Source: Rubrivivax sp. (lineage in GTDB: Bacteria; Pseudomonadota; Gammaproteobacteria; Burkholderiales; Burkholderiaceae_C). From it: a DNA stretch of 64,000 bases. The notes beneath the pieces are model-generated. The model worked only from the letters and a program-made list of their open reading frames with translations, was not told the DNA's origin and ran no database searches. Positions within the stretch are counted from its first letter, which is position 1, and the number at the start of each line of letters is the position of its first letter. A program made the translations under genes and the position numbers. This document shows positions 33,921 to 43,659 of the stretch, piece after piece. The DNA is taken from NCBI GenBank assembly GCA_021300575.1, contig JAJTDM010000024.1, positions 1 through 64,000 on the forward strand, in the 5' to 3' direction.

Positions 33921-36900
33921 GTGAAATTCTTCCAAGCTCACAAGCGCTGGTTCATCGGCGCGTTCGTCGTGGTGGCGCTGGGTTGTGTGGTCTGGTTCGC
34001 AGGGCCACTGTTGACGCTGGGCGACAGTCGGCCGCTTGACGGCTGGGTCTCCCGCTTGCTGCTGGTTCTGCTGCTGGCGCTGGTTTGGTTGGGTGCCGAG
34101 TTGGCCCGGGTGCTTCTAGCGCGACGGCGCAACAAGCGATTGCTGGAAGAACTGTCTTCTGCGGGCGCAGACGACTCGGTGTCACGGGAAGAGGCGGAGT
34201 TGCTGGCCAGGCGCTTCCGAGAAGCGCTCGACACGCTCAAGGGCACCCGGCTGGGGGGCCAGGGTGGCGCCAAGCTGCTCTACCAGCTTCCCTGGTACAT
34301 GTTCATCGGTGCGCCAGGTTCGGGCAAGACCACCGCACTCGTCAATTCAGGACTGCGTTTTCCGCTGGCGAAGTCCGGCACCTCCGCCTCTGCGCTGGGA
34401 GGTATTGGTGGCACACGCAATTGCGACTGGTGGTTCACCGATGACGCCGTTCTCATCGACACCGCAGGCCGCTACACCACTCAGGACAGCAACGCGAAGG
34501 TCGATCAGTCTGCGTGGCAGACCTTTCTTCAACTTCTGAAGAAGTACCGTCCGCGCCAACCCATCAACGGCATCTTCGTCACCCTCAGCATTGGTGACCT
34601 GTTGTCCTTCACGCCTTCCGAGCGCTCGCAATATGCGCAGGTGGTGCGGCAGCGCGTGGATGACCTTCAGCAGCAGCTGGGCCTGCAGTTTCCTGTGTAT
34701 GTGATGGTCACCAAGTGTGACTTGATCTCCGGATTTGACGAGTTCTTCTCCACGCTGGATGCCGACCAGCGGGCGCAGGTCTGGGGGGTCACCCTCGGCT
34801 TCGACCTGAAGACTCGAGAGCCTGAGTCTGCGCCAGAGGGCTTTGCTTCGGCCCTGCCGGGCCTGGTGGAGCGTCTCAACAACCTGCTGCTCGAACGCTT
34901 GCAGGAAGAGCGCGATCCCGAGCGCCGAGCACTGCTGTATCCGTTCCCCCAGCAGTTCGCAGCCGTCGGACCCCTGGTCAGCGAGTTCCTGGCGGGCGCT
35001 TTCGGCAACAGCAAGTACGCGGGCAAGGTGGTGGTGCGCGGCGTGTACTTCACCAGTGGCACCCAGCAAGGAGCCACGATTGACAGGCTGCTGGGCGCGC
35101 TGAACCAGTCGCTTGACCTTCGTTCCGGAGGCGCCCGCCGCTCTCAACCGGCCGGCGCGGGCAAGAGCTTCTTTATCCAGCGGCTCATGACCGACGTGGT
35201 CTTCCCGGAGGCTGGTTTGGCGGGCTTCAGCGAGGCTCGGGAAGCCCGCCTGACCAAGATCAATTGGGGTTTGGCCGCAGGCTCGGCTTTGGTGGCGGTG
35301 GGTCTTGGCGTGGCCTGGACCTTGAGTTTCTTCTCGAACAAGGAGGGATTGGCTCGGGCCGGTGCCGCCGCTGTTCAGGCACGAATCGCCCTGGGTGCTG
35401 TAGAGGCGCCCCGTGTGGGTGATCTGGCCGCGCTGGTCGAGGCCTTGAATGCGATGAGGCGAGTTCCTGCAGCGGTACATGACCCCGTGGACGATCCTCG
35501 CATGGGCATGACCTGGGGCCTTTACCAGGGTGACGCCGTCAAGGAGCAGGTCGGTGAACGTTACCGTTACGCGCTCCAGCAAGGGCTGATGCCGCGCATC
35601 GCGCTGCAACTCGAGGCGGTGATGACCTCGCCCGACGCCAAACCGCAGTATGTCTACGGTGCGCTCAAGACCTACTTGATGATGTACGACGGCAAGCGTT
35701 TGGAGCGCCAGTGGTTCGTCGGTGCCATCAGTGAGTTGTGGCGGGCTCGCTTCGACCCCGTCTTGCTGGAGTCTGCCCGTGGGCACCTAGAGACCCTTGT
35801 CAACGGCGGGGACCTGCTTGTAGAGCGTTTCCATCCGCGCAACGATGCGATTGTTGCTCAGGCCCGAGAGCGCATTGCACGTTCGTCCATCGTCGATCGG
35901 GCCTACGAAATGCTGCGCGTGTCTGGCGCAGGGGCCCCTGAAGGCTTGCGTTTGAGCGAAGTCCTCGGCGCGTCGGGGGTAGGCATCTTCGAACGTGCCT
36001 CGGGGACGCCGCTGACGGAGCCTGTATCCGCGATCTACACCCGCCAGGGATACCGCAAGTTCGTCAAGCCTCGCATCGACGAGATCGTCTCGGTCATGGC
36101 CGCAGAGGAGGCGTGGGTCCTGGGAGCGCAATCCTCAGGCGTCGGCAAGAGCGATCCCTCCCAGATCGCCGTGGAAGTGCAGCGCAGGTACTTCGCGGAC
36201 TTCCAGTCCACCTGGGCCACCGTGCTGGCCGACCTGCGGCTTCGCCGCATCGATGGCGTGGCAACTGCCCTGAACGCAGCGCAAGTGCTCTCGCAGCCGG
36301 ACTCTCCGCTCAAACGCCTGGTTGCCGCAGTGGCTGATGCCACCCGCCTGACGGCCATGGATGCCCCAGGTGCTGCCCAGCAGGCAGCCGTTGACAACGC
36401 AAAGCAAAAGGCCAAGGAGGCCGCGACGCAGGCCACCTCGGGAATGTTCGGCGCGCAGGCCAGTGCGGTTGTGAGCGCAGCCTTGCCGACCGATGCCACG
36501 CGCAGGCTTGAGGCGCAGACAGAGGAGTACTTTGGAGGACTCAGACGCCTGGCGGGCGATGGCAAGGCCGGTGAGATCGACGCCGCCATTTCCCTCATCG
36601 CGCAAGTTGCCAACGAACTCGTTGCCATGCAGCAGAAGATGTCCAGCGGGCAGGGCATCAAGGAGATGCCCGCCGGGCTGGCCAATGCCCGCGCCAGCGC
36701 TGACCGCTTCCCCGCCCCCGTAGGCAGCACGATCAAAGGACTGGTCGCGTTCGCCGAGCAGGAAGCGTCAGGGGGCGTGAAGAAGGAGGTCGAGGCAGGT
36801 CTGGGGGGCGCCGCCGCGATGTGCAAGCGCTCGGTACCTGGCCGCTATCCATTTGCACGCAACGCTCAGCAGGATGCGGGGGTCCAGGACTTTGTCAGTG

Positions 36901-37439
36901 TGTTCAAGGCCGGCGGGGACCTGGATGCCTTCTTCGCCAGCAACCTGGCACCCTACGTGGACAAGTCCCGTAGCGTGTGGGGCCTGAAGGCCACCGGGAC
37001 TGGCGCGCCGCCCGTGACCCAGGCCACGCTCCAGCAGTTCCAGAACGCAGAGGCCATCCGCACCGCCTTCCTGGGCGGCGGGTCATCGCCGCAGGTCCAG
37101 GCCGATGTCTCCCTGGTGGCGGGCGACGAGGTGACGATCGACTATGACGGCACCACGCACCGCTTGCGCGCCGGATCGCCCGGGGTGCGGCTGGCGTGGC
37201 CTGCCCGGCCTGGGGCGCGCCTGAGCGTAGGGCCTTCGCAGGTGGCCAATGTCGAGGGTGCCTGGGCCTTGTTCCGCTTGGTGGACAAGGGAACCATCGA
37301 CCCTGCCAGCGCGGGAGACAAGCTTCGGGTGTCCTACACGGCACCCTCAGGAGCCAAGGCGCAGCTCGAGATCCGCACGGGCAGCGCCGCCTTCAACCCC
37401 TTCAGGCTGCGGGAACTCGCCGCCTTCAGCTGCCCCTGA
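33921..37439 (+). CDS. tssM: T6SS membrane protein TssM (IcmF)
   Basis: This 1172-residue protein has two N-terminal membrane segments (residues 10-32 and 44-66) and a cytoplasmic NTPase-like domain with Walker A G130-APGSGKT137. A third membrane segment lies near 450-470, followed by a large periplasmic region with IcmF-related and C-terminal TssM domains. TssM spans the inner membrane and reaches the outer-membrane lipoprotein TssJ when one is present. It starts with GTG. Unlike some TssM proteins, the Walker A motif is intact. Confidence 0.95.
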   Translation: MKFFQAHKRWFIGAFVVVALGCVVWFAGPLLTLGDSRPLDGWVSRLLLVLLLALVWLGAELARVLLARRRNKRLLEELSSAGADDSVSREEAELLARRFREALDTLKGTRLGGQGGAKLLYQLPWYMFIGAPGSGKTTALVNSGLRFPLAKSGTSASALGGIGGTRNCDWWFTDDAVLIDTAGRYTTQDSNAKVDQSAWQTFLQLLKKYRPRQPINGIFVTLSIGDLLSFTPSERSQYAQVVRQRVDDLQQQLGLQFPVYVMVTKCDLISGFDEFFSTLDADQRAQVWGVTLGFDLKTREPESAPEGFASALPGLVERLNNLLLERLQEERDPERRALLYPFPQQFAAVGPLVSEFLAGAFGNSKYAGKVVVRGVYFTSGTQQGATIDRLLGALNQSLDLRSGGARRSQPAGAGKSFFIQRLMTDVVFPEAGLAGFSEAREARLTKINWGLAAGSALVAVGLGVAWTLSFFSNKEGLARAGAAAVQARIALGAVEAPRVGDLAALVEALNAMRRVPAAVHDPVDDPRMGMTWGLYQGDAVKEQVGERYRYALQQGLMPRIALQLEAVMTSPDAKPQYVYGALKTYLMMYDGKRLERQWFVGAISELWRARFDPVLLESARGHLETLVNGGDLLVERFHPRNDAIVAQARERIARSSIVDRAYEMLRVSGAGAPEGLRLSEVLGASGVGIFERASGTPLTEPVSAIYTRQGYRKFVKPRIDEIVSVMAAEEAWVLGAQSSGVGKSDPSQIAVEVQRRYFADFQSTWATVLADLRLRRIDGVATALNAAQVLSQPDSPLKRLVAAVADATRLTAMDAPGAAQQAAVDNAKQKAKEAATQATSGMFGAQASAVVSAALPTDATRRLEAQTEEYFGGLRRLAGDGKAGEIDAAISLIAQVANELVAMQQKMSSGQGIKEMPAGLANARASADRFPAPVGSTIKGLVAFAEQEASGGVKKEVEAGLGGAAAMCKRSVPGRYPFARNAQQDAGVQDFVSVFKAGGDLDAFFASNLAPYVDKSRSVWGLKATGTGAPPVTQATLQQFQNAEAIRTAFLGGGSSPQVQADVSLVAGDEVTIDYDGTTHRLRAGSPGVRLAWPARPGARLSVGPSQVANVEGAWALFRLVDKGTIDPASAGDKLRVSYTAPSGAKAQLEIRTGSAAFNPFRLRELAAFSCP

Positions 37440-37450
37440 GGAGACGCACC

Positions 37451-38440
37451 GTGACAGTGGCCTTTGGTCTGTACGGCAAGCTACCCTCGGTGGGCGATTT
37501 CATCGGTCGAGGCTTCTCACCCGAGCTTCGACATGCGCTGGATGGCCTTCTTCAGTCCGCCCTCGCCACGGCGATCTCGGACGGCGTGCACCCCCATACC
37601 CTGTTCGAGAATGCGCCGTCGTTCGTGCTGAGCGTTCGGCCTGGCGCGCTGTGCGCATCCGGGTTCGTCGGTGGCATCGTTCCTTCGCAGGATCGGGTGG
37701 GCCGTCTGTTCCCGTTCTGTCTGGGTCTTGAGACCGATGCGCAGATGCAACGGCTTCCCCTGTCCTGGCCATCCCTGGGTTTGTCTCAGTACCTTTGCGG
37801 CTTGGGGCTGGGAGCGAAGGCCGCTGGCGCGACGGCTGATCAGGTCATGGCTGAGCTGCCTGACGCAGCCCGCTGGCAGGCTCTCTCAGGGCAAGGCGTG
37901 CCATTCGCCTCTGCTGCAGACGAAACCGTCCCCAGGCTGCCTTCAGAGGGCAGCGCTCAGTGTTTTGTCGGACCTGAGGCTGTCATGAGCCCTGTGGACC
38001 GGGCTTTGTGCAGCCGCCTGCCCTGGTCTGCGCAGGTTCTGGGCATCGTGCTGGATTCAGCTGGCGGTTTCGACCGCTTCTTCTCCATGAAGAGCCTCTC
38101 GGACCCAGCGCCCCTGGCTGCAGTCTTCGACAGGCAATGGGCCCGCAGGGGTTGGGTTGAGTACGGGCCGGTTGCGCCTGTGCCGGATGCGCCTGTGCTG
38201 GTTGCGGTCCCACCATCCGCCGTCATGGAGGCCACGCCTGTTCAGGACGCTGCGGGCACGCTGCCTGCGGCCGGAGGCGACGACACGCGTCCTCTTCTTC
38301 CCCGGATTGACAAAGCGGCGTCCCCAGTTGATGATGTTTCGAGGGAGTCTGGATGGCAGGCCATGGTCACGGGCGAGGCCCCGTTGGCCGGTGACGAGCC
38401 TCAATCCAACGTGCCACAAACCAATATTCAAAGCGCATGA
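37451..38440 (+). CDS. tagF: T6SS accessory regulator TagF
   Basis: This 329-residue protein has the TagF N-terminus (FGLYGKLPSVGDFIGRGF at residues 5-22, with FPFCLGLE later). TagF acts as a post-translational repressor of T6SS, in Pseudomonas by binding the Fha protein, and is relieved by the threonine phosphorylation pathway. It starts with GTG preceded by GAGGAG at good spacing. The last 80 residues are poorly conserved and acidic. Its stop overlaps tssA (ATGA). Confidence 0.9.
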   Translation: MTVAFGLYGKLPSVGDFIGRGFSPELRHALDGLLQSALATAISDGVHPHTLFENAPSFVLSVRPGALCASGFVGGIVPSQDRVGRLFPFCLGLETDAQMQRLPLSWPSLGLSQYLCGLGLGAKAAGATADQVMAELPDAARWQALSGQGVPFASAADETVPRLPSEGSAQCFVGPEAVMSPVDRALCSRLPWSAQVLGIVLDSAGGFDRFFSMKSLSDPAPLAAVFDRQWARRGWVEYGPVAPVPDAPVLVAVPPSAVMEATPVQDAAGTLPAAGGDDTRPLLPRIDKAASPVDDVSRESGWQAMVTGEAPLAGDEPQSNVPQTNIQSA

Positions 38441-39651
38441 GCCACGAGGCCTTTCTCGATCCGATTTCCGACGACGAACCATCCGGCGAAGACTGCGGCT
38501 ACAGCTTCGAGCTGCAGGTCATGGACGCGTTGGCGGAGTATCTGTGCGAACGGGCGTCGGTCGAAGAGTTGCGCCGGCAGTCGCGTCAGCCGTTTTCGGG
38601 CGAGAACGAAGAGAGCGATCGCAGGAATGCAGAAGCCTTCCTGAAGGACGGGGAGCGCAAGGCGGACTCCCTGGCAGCCAACTGCAAGGAGTTGCTGGGC
38701 CGTAACGTCACGCCGGCGTTGGCCTGCGAGAACATTGACAGCCGCGCTGCCGAACTGCTCTCCCGCCGCGGCAAGGATCTGCGTGTGGTCAAGGCGTTGG
38801 CAGTGTCCTGGCTGCAGGCACGCGGTGTCGAGGGCCTGAGAGACGCTGTGCTGCTGTTCGAGGCTTTGCTTGAGCGTTTCCCGGATACCGTTCATCCACG
38901 ACCGGACGAAGACGACCCCAGCGACGTCTCTGCCCGCGCCATGGTGTTGTCCGAGATCGTGGCGGGCAAGGGTTTCGCCAACCTCTTGCGCGAGTCCGTG
39001 GTGTTGAACTCGGCCGCGGGCAACATCGTCATGCGTGATGCCGAGGTTCTGGAGAGGAACCTCGACCCCGATCCTGATCGCCCCGCCAGCATCGAGCAGT
39101 ACCGCGGCGTGGTCCGGCTGGCCTTGGCGCGTGAGCTTGGCGTGGCGCCCGATGCGGTCGCTGACGAGGCGATGCAGCAGCGCCTGGAGGCCCTGCGCCA
39201 GCCTTTGCGGGACACCAGCCAGGCCATGGACCGCCTGATGGGCCGCTTTGAAGCTGGCTCCGTGCGCGGAGATGCGGTACAGGCGCTCCTTGACCGCATG
39301 GCCCGGCAACTGGGTGAGATCGCAGACCAAAGCGGAGCTTCTGCGGCTTCGTCTGCTGTCAACGATGCCCTGGGAGATCCGCCCGCGGTCCTGGCGGTAC
39401 AGGCCGGCACCAAGGGTGGCGGAACGGGCGGTGGTGGCCGTCTGCAGACCCGGGAAGACGCGCGACGGCAAATACTCGAGATCTGCGCCTTCCTCGAAAG
39501 TGTCGAGCCCAGCCACCCGGCACCCTTGTTTCTGCGCCGTGCCGAGCGTCTGCTCGGGGCGCGCAGCTACTTCGAGATCGTTCGCGACATGACACCCGAC
39601 GCTCTCAGTGAAGTTTCCCGCATTACCGGGCACCAGGCGCCTGACGAATGA
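38437..39651 (+). CDS. tssA: T6SS protein TssA
   Basis: This 404-residue protein begins with the ImpA N-terminal domain (LDPISDDEPSGEDCGYSFE, then LEALLERFPDTVHPRPDEDD with the typical WP/HPxxDE-like segment) and ends with a C-terminal helical region rich in AERLLGARSYFEIV. TssA proteins cap and prime sheath polymerisation at the baseplate. The ATG overlaps the tagF stop by four bases. Confidence 0.92.
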   Translation: MSHEAFLDPISDDEPSGEDCGYSFELQVMDALAEYLCERASVEELRRQSRQPFSGENEESDRRNAEAFLKDGERKADSLAANCKELLGRNVTPALACENIDSRAAELLSRRGKDLRVVKALAVSWLQARGVEGLRDAVLLFEALLERFPDTVHPRPDEDDPSDVSARAMVLSEIVAGKGFANLLRESVVLNSAAGNIVMRDAEVLERNLDPDPDRPASIEQYRGVVRLALARELGVAPDAVADEAMQQRLEALRQPLRDTSQAMDRLMGRFEAGSVRGDAVQALLDRMARQLGEIADQSGASAASSAVNDALGDPPAVLAVQAGTKGGGTGGGGRLQTREDARRQILEICAFLESVEPSHPAPLFLRRAERLLGARSYFEIVRDMTPDALSEVSRITGHQAPDE

Positions 39652-39727
39652 TCGTGAGCGGTCTTTCGATTCAGGCTCATCGCAGCAACCCCCTCTTGAA
39701 ACCACTGGCCCCTAAAGGAGTCCCCGA

Positions 39728-40234
39728 ATGAGCAGCAGCCAGAAATTCATCGCCCGCAACCGAGCCCCGCGCGTTCAGATCGAGTACGACGTCGAGCTCT
39801 ACGGCGCACAGAAGAAGGTCAACTTGCCGTTCGTGGTAGGCGTGATGTCGGACCTCGCTGGCAAGAGCGACAGCGAGGAGGCGCAGAAAGTGGTCGCCGA
39901 CCGAAAGTTCCTGGAGATCGATGTCGACAACTTCGACAACCGCATGGCGGCGCTTCGGCCCAAGGTGTCGTTCCAGGTGGAAAACACGTTGACAGGCGAG
40001 GGCAGCATGCCCGTGTCCATAGACTTCCAGAGCATGGAGGACTTTCAGCCTGCCAAGGTGGCATCCAAGGTCGAGCCACTGCAGAAGCTGATCGACGCGC
40101 GCCAGCAACTGTCCTCGCTCTTGACGTACATGGACGGCAAGACGGGCGCCGAAGACCTGCTGGCCAAGGTCATGCAGGACCCTGATCTGCTGAAGACCAT
40201 CGCCCAGGTGCCGAACCAGGATCCGAAGTCCTGA
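39728..40234 (+). CDS. tssB: T6SS sheath small subunit TssB (VipA)
   Basis: This 168-residue protein carries the TssB signature NRAPRVQIEYDVELYGAQKK near its start and LPFVVGVMSDLAGKS, with the expected length. It pairs with TssC to build the contractile sheath. A good AAAGGAG ribosome site precedes the ATG. Confidence 0.97.
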   Translation: MSSSQKFIARNRAPRVQIEYDVELYGAQKKVNLPFVVGVMSDLAGKSDSEEAQKVVADRKFLEIDVDNFDNRMAALRPKVSFQVENTLTGEGSMPVSIDFQSMEDFQPAKVASKVEPLQKLIDARQQLSSLLTYMDGKTGAEDLLAKVMQDPDLLKTIAQVPNQDPKS

Positions 40235-40296
40235 GGGCAGCACCGAGCTGACACGCCACCCTATCCATACCGACCGACCTCCGGAGGAAGAGCCAT

Positions 40297-41790
40297 ATGG
40301 CCACCGAACAAGCCAAGAGCGCACTTGCCGAAGTGCAGATGCAGGAACTGGGCGACCTTTCCAGCCTGCTGAAAAAGGAATTCAAGCCCCGCACCGACAC
40401 CGCCGAGCAGGCAGTGGAGAGTGCCGTCCAGACCCTGGCTCAGCAAGCGCTGGCCAACACCGCGCTGGTCAAGGACGACGTGGTGCAGTCGATCGAAGCC
40501 ATGATCTCCGCGCTCGACGCCAAGATCGGCAAGCAGCTCGACAAGATTCTTCATCACCCCGACTTCCAGCAACTCGAAGGCGCCTGGCGCGGCCTGCACT
40601 ATCTCGTCAACAACACGGAAACCGACGAGACCCTGAAGATCCGGGTCCTCAATGTGTCCAAGAAGGACCTGGGCAAGACCTTCAGCAAGTTCAAGGGCAC
40701 GGCCTGGGACCAGTCCCCGCTGTTCAAGCAGCTCTACGAGCAGGAGTTCGGTCAGTTGGGGGGCCACCCCTACGGCTTGCTGGTGGGGGACTACCAGTTC
40801 GACCAGAGCCCGCCCGATGTGGAAATCATGCGCGGCATGGCCCAGGTGGCGGCAGCCGCGCACGCGCCCTTCCTGGCCTCGCCCAAGCCTTCGCTTTTCC
40901 AGATGGAGTCCTGGCAGGAACTCGCCAACCCGCGAGACCTCACCAAGATCTTCCAGACGCCCGAGTACGCGGCGTGGCGCTCGTTCCGCCAATCCGATGA
41001 CTCCAAGTACATCGGGCTGGCCATGCCGCGCTTTCTCGCGCGTCTGCCGTACGGCGCCAACACCATGCCTGCCGAAGGCATGACCTACGAAGAAGAGTCG
41101 TTGGGGGGCAAGCATGAGCAGTACGTGTGGGCCAATGCCGCCTACGCGATGGCCGCCAACATCACGCGCTCCTTCAAGCAGTACGGCTGGTGCACGTCCA
41201 TCCGCGGCGTGGAGTCCGGTGGCGCGGTGGCCAACCTTCCGAGCCACACCTTCGCCACCGACGACGGTGGCGTGGACATGAAGTGCCCCACGGAAATCGC
41301 GATCAGTGATCGTCGCGAAGCCGAGCTTGCCAAGAACGGCTTGATGGCCCTGGTACACCGCAAGAACTCCGACTTTGCCGCGTTCATCAGCGCCAACTCG
41401 ATCCACCAGCCGGCGGAATACGAAGATGCGGCAGCTTCAGCCAATGCTGCGCTGGGTTCGCGTCTGCCCTACATGTTCGCCACCTGCCGGTTCGCCCACT
41501 ACCTGAAGTGCATCGTGCGCGACAAGGTGGGCGGCTTCGCCAGTGCGGCTTCGATGCAGCAATTTCTTCAGAGCTGGATCCTGAACTACGTCGATGGAGA
41601 CCCCGAGGGCTCAAGTGAAATGGTCAAGGCAACCCACCCCTTGGCGGGCGCTGAAGTCGTCGTGACGGAGAACAAGTCCAACCCGGGCTACTACAGTGCA
41701 CAGTTCTTCCTGCGGCCGCATTACCAGCTCGAAGGCTTGAACATTTCGCTTCGTCTCGTTTCCGAATTGCCGTCCCAGCGGGCGGCATGA
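40297..41790 (+). CDS. tssC: T6SS sheath large subunit TssC (VipB)
   Basis: This 497-residue protein is a complete TssC, with FQQLEGAWRGLHYLV (residues 89-103), DYQFDQSPPDVEIMR, and a conserved C-terminal DPEGSSEMVKATHPL. The TssC N-terminus contains the helix that ClpV recognises. Together with TssB it forms the contractile tail. The gene follows tssB by 62 bases and precedes hcp by 33. Confidence 0.97.
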   Translation: MATEQAKSALAEVQMQELGDLSSLLKKEFKPRTDTAEQAVESAVQTLAQQALANTALVKDDVVQSIEAMISALDAKIGKQLDKILHHPDFQQLEGAWRGLHYLVNNTETDETLKIRVLNVSKKDLGKTFSKFKGTAWDQSPLFKQLYEQEFGQLGGHPYGLLVGDYQFDQSPPDVEIMRGMAQVAAAAHAPFLASPKPSLFQMESWQELANPRDLTKIFQTPEYAAWRSFRQSDDSKYIGLAMPRFLARLPYGANTMPAEGMTYEEESLGGKHEQYVWANAAYAMAANITRSFKQYGWCTSIRGVESGGAVANLPSHTFATDDGGVDMKCPTEIAISDRREAELAKNGLMALVHRKNSDFAAFISANSIHQPAEYEDAAASANAALGSRLPYMFATCRFAHYLKCIVRDKVGGFASAASMQQFLQSWILNYVDGDPEGSSEMVKATHPLAGAEVVVTENKSNPGYYSAQFFLRPHYQLEGLNISLRLVSELPSQRAA

Positions 41791-41823
41791 GTCCCTTTAG
41801 ACCCCTAACATCAGGAGAGCATC

Positions 41824-42315
41824 ATGGCAGTTGATATCCACATCAAGATCGACACCATCGCGGGCATGTCCGAGCACAAGGATTTCGCCGGCCAGATCAT
41901 GTGCGAGAGCTTCAGCTGGGGCATGACCCAGACAACGAATTTCGGGTCCAGTACCGGTGGCGGTGCAGGCCGCGTGAACATGGGCGACTTGACCTTCATC
42001 CACAAAGTTGACAAAGCCACCCCCAAGTTGATGATCGCCTGCTGCACCGGCCAGCACCTCAAGGAAGCGGTTCTGACCTGCCGAAAGGCCGGAGGCGCGG
42101 CCGGGGTGGATTTCTTCAAGATCACGCTCACTGACGTCATCGTGTCATCGGTTCAGCCCAGCGGTTCGAACCAGGAAGACACCCCCAGCGAAGCGGTCAG
42201 CCTGGCCTTTGCCGAATACAAGGTGGAATATCAGGAACAGGACAACAAGGGATCCAAGAAGGGCGGCCCGGTGATTTCCGGCTTCAGCATCCAGAAGAAC
42301 ACGAAGACGGCCTGA
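41824..42315 (+). CDS. hcp: T6SS tube protein Hcp
   Basis: This 163-residue protein forms hexameric rings that stack into the secreted inner tube. It begins MAVDIHIKIDTIAGMSEHKDF, has the typical TFIHKVDKATPKLM segment and a C-terminal GFSIQKNTK tail. A GGAGA ribosome site lies just upstream. It is the only hcp in the window. Confidence 0.96.
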   Translation: MAVDIHIKIDTIAGMSEHKDFAGQIMCESFSWGMTQTTNFGSSTGGGAGRVNMGDLTFIHKVDKATPKLMIACCTGQHLKEAVLTCRKAGGAAGVDFFKITLTDVIVSSVQPSGSNQEDTPSEAVSLAFAEYKVEYQEQDNKGSKKGGPVISGFSIQKNTKTA

Positions 42316-42399
42316 TCCATTTGACTTGAGCCGGGTTGACCCCCGGTCCACGCTCATGGCCCTTTGGGGCCGGCAGGCCTGATGCCGCAGGAGGATTCC

Positions 42400-43146
42400 A
42401 TGTCGCTGACCCCTCTGTTCGAGGACGCCAAGCGTCGCGTTCAGGCCAGTCCCGCCGATGTGGGCGCGCGCAGCGCCCTGTGGCAGATTTTCGCCTTGCG
42501 CGGGGAGTACGAGCGCGCCCGCACCCAGTTGGACGCGCTCGTCTCCTTTGACAGTTCCTGGGCCATGGAGGCCGAGGCCTGCCAGGGCTTGTTGCAGGCC
42601 GAGGTACAACGCGAGCGCGTGCTGGCTGGCGAGGTGGCTCCGGTGTGTCTGGGCGAACCGCCTGCGTGGTTTGACACGCTGGTGGCCGGGCTGGCGACGT
42701 GGCGCAGCGCGCCGCAGCAGGCCGCAGGCCTGTTGCTGCAAGCGCAGATGGAGAGTTCGGCCCGTGCCGGCACGGTCAATGGCCAGAGCTTTGAGTGGCT
42801 GTGTGACGGCGACGCCCGCCTGGGCCCGTGTGTGGAGGTCATGTCCAAGGGCAAGTACTTCTGGTTGCCCTGGTCGAGTGTCCGCTCCATCGTCATCCGC
42901 CCCCCCACGGAACTTCGCGACAGGATGTGGGCGCATGCCCTGGTGGAGATCGGCGACGAAGGCAGCATCGAACTGTTCCTGCCTGCCCGCTACCCTGGAC
43001 CTGAAGACGACGAACAGCGCATGTCCCGCATGACCCAGTGGCGCGAGATTGGCGAGAACGCCTATGTCGGGCTGGGTCAGAAAACGCTGGTGACGGACCA
43101 GGGTGAGACCGGCTTCCTCGATGTGCGCGAACTGAAGCTCGCCTGA
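42400..43146 (+). CDS. tagJ: T6SS protein TagJ (ImpE family)
   Basis: This 248-residue ImpE-family protein has an N-terminal TPR-like helical region (ADVGARSALWQIFALRGEYERAR) and a C-terminal part with SKGKYFWLPWSSVRSI and LPARYPGPED. TagJ binds the sheath subunit TssB and is found in T6SS subtypes similar to Pseudomonas H1. The ATG at 42400 follows CAGGAGGA and was preferred to an ATG at 42364. It links sheath and disassembly ATPase. Confidence 0.9.
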   Translation: MSLTPLFEDAKRRVQASPADVGARSALWQIFALRGEYERARTQLDALVSFDSSWAMEAEACQGLLQAEVQRERVLAGEVAPVCLGEPPAWFDTLVAGLATWRSAPQQAAGLLLQAQMESSARAGTVNGQSFEWLCDGDARLGPCVEVMSKGKYFWLPWSSVRSIVIRPPTELRDRMWAHALVEIGDEGSIELFLPARYPGPEDDEQRMSRMTQWREIGENAYVGLGQKTLVTDQGETGFLDVRELKLA

Positions 43147-43158
43147 GGACGGGCCTGC

Positions 43159-43629
43159 GTGTCGATCTTCCTGCCTTGCCTGCTGCAGCGATGGTCTGAC
43201 GAAAGCCCCGTCAGCAGTGGTGCACGGGCGACGATGAGCACGTGGCAGGACGTCAGAAAGGACGTCTTGCGCAACCTGCAATGGATGCTCAACACCGAGT
43301 CGCCGAAGCTGCTGGCCGGACGTGAACCTCCCCCCGCGGTGGCGGACTCGGTGTTGTGCTTCGGTGTGCCCGCCTATTCGGGGCGCACCCAATCCACCAT
43401 GGACCCGGATGAAATCGCTTGGGAGATCAAGCGCCGCATCATCGCCTTCGAGAGCCGCATTGACCGTCACACACTGGAAGTCAACGCTCTGAACACGCAG
43501 CAGCGGCACCGCTTCAACAAGCTCCAGTTCTCGGTCCACGGGTTCTTGCGGGCAGACCCGTTGCCCATCGAGTTCCTTGTTCACACGGAACTCGACATGG
43601 AAACCGGGCAGGCCCTGGTCACTGGCTGA
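43159..43629 (+). CDS. tssE: T6SS baseplate wedge protein TssE (gp25-like)
   Basis: This 156-residue protein has the gp25/IraD lysozyme-like fold features: VLRNLQWMLNTESP, VLCFGVPAYSG, and IAWEIKRRIIAFESRI. It is part of the baseplate wedge that starts sheath assembly. It begins with GTG 12 bases after tagJ. Length is normal. Confidence 0.92.
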   Translation: MSIFLPCLLQRWSDESPVSSGARATMSTWQDVRKDVLRNLQWMLNTESPKLLAGREPPPAVADSVLCFGVPAYSGRTQSTMDPDEIAWEIKRRIIAFESRIDRHTLEVNALNTQQRHRFNKLQFSVHGFLRADPLPIEFLVHTELDMETGQALVTG

Positions 43630-43659
43630 CGCCCGTCTGTTCCCCAGGAAGGCCCCCCG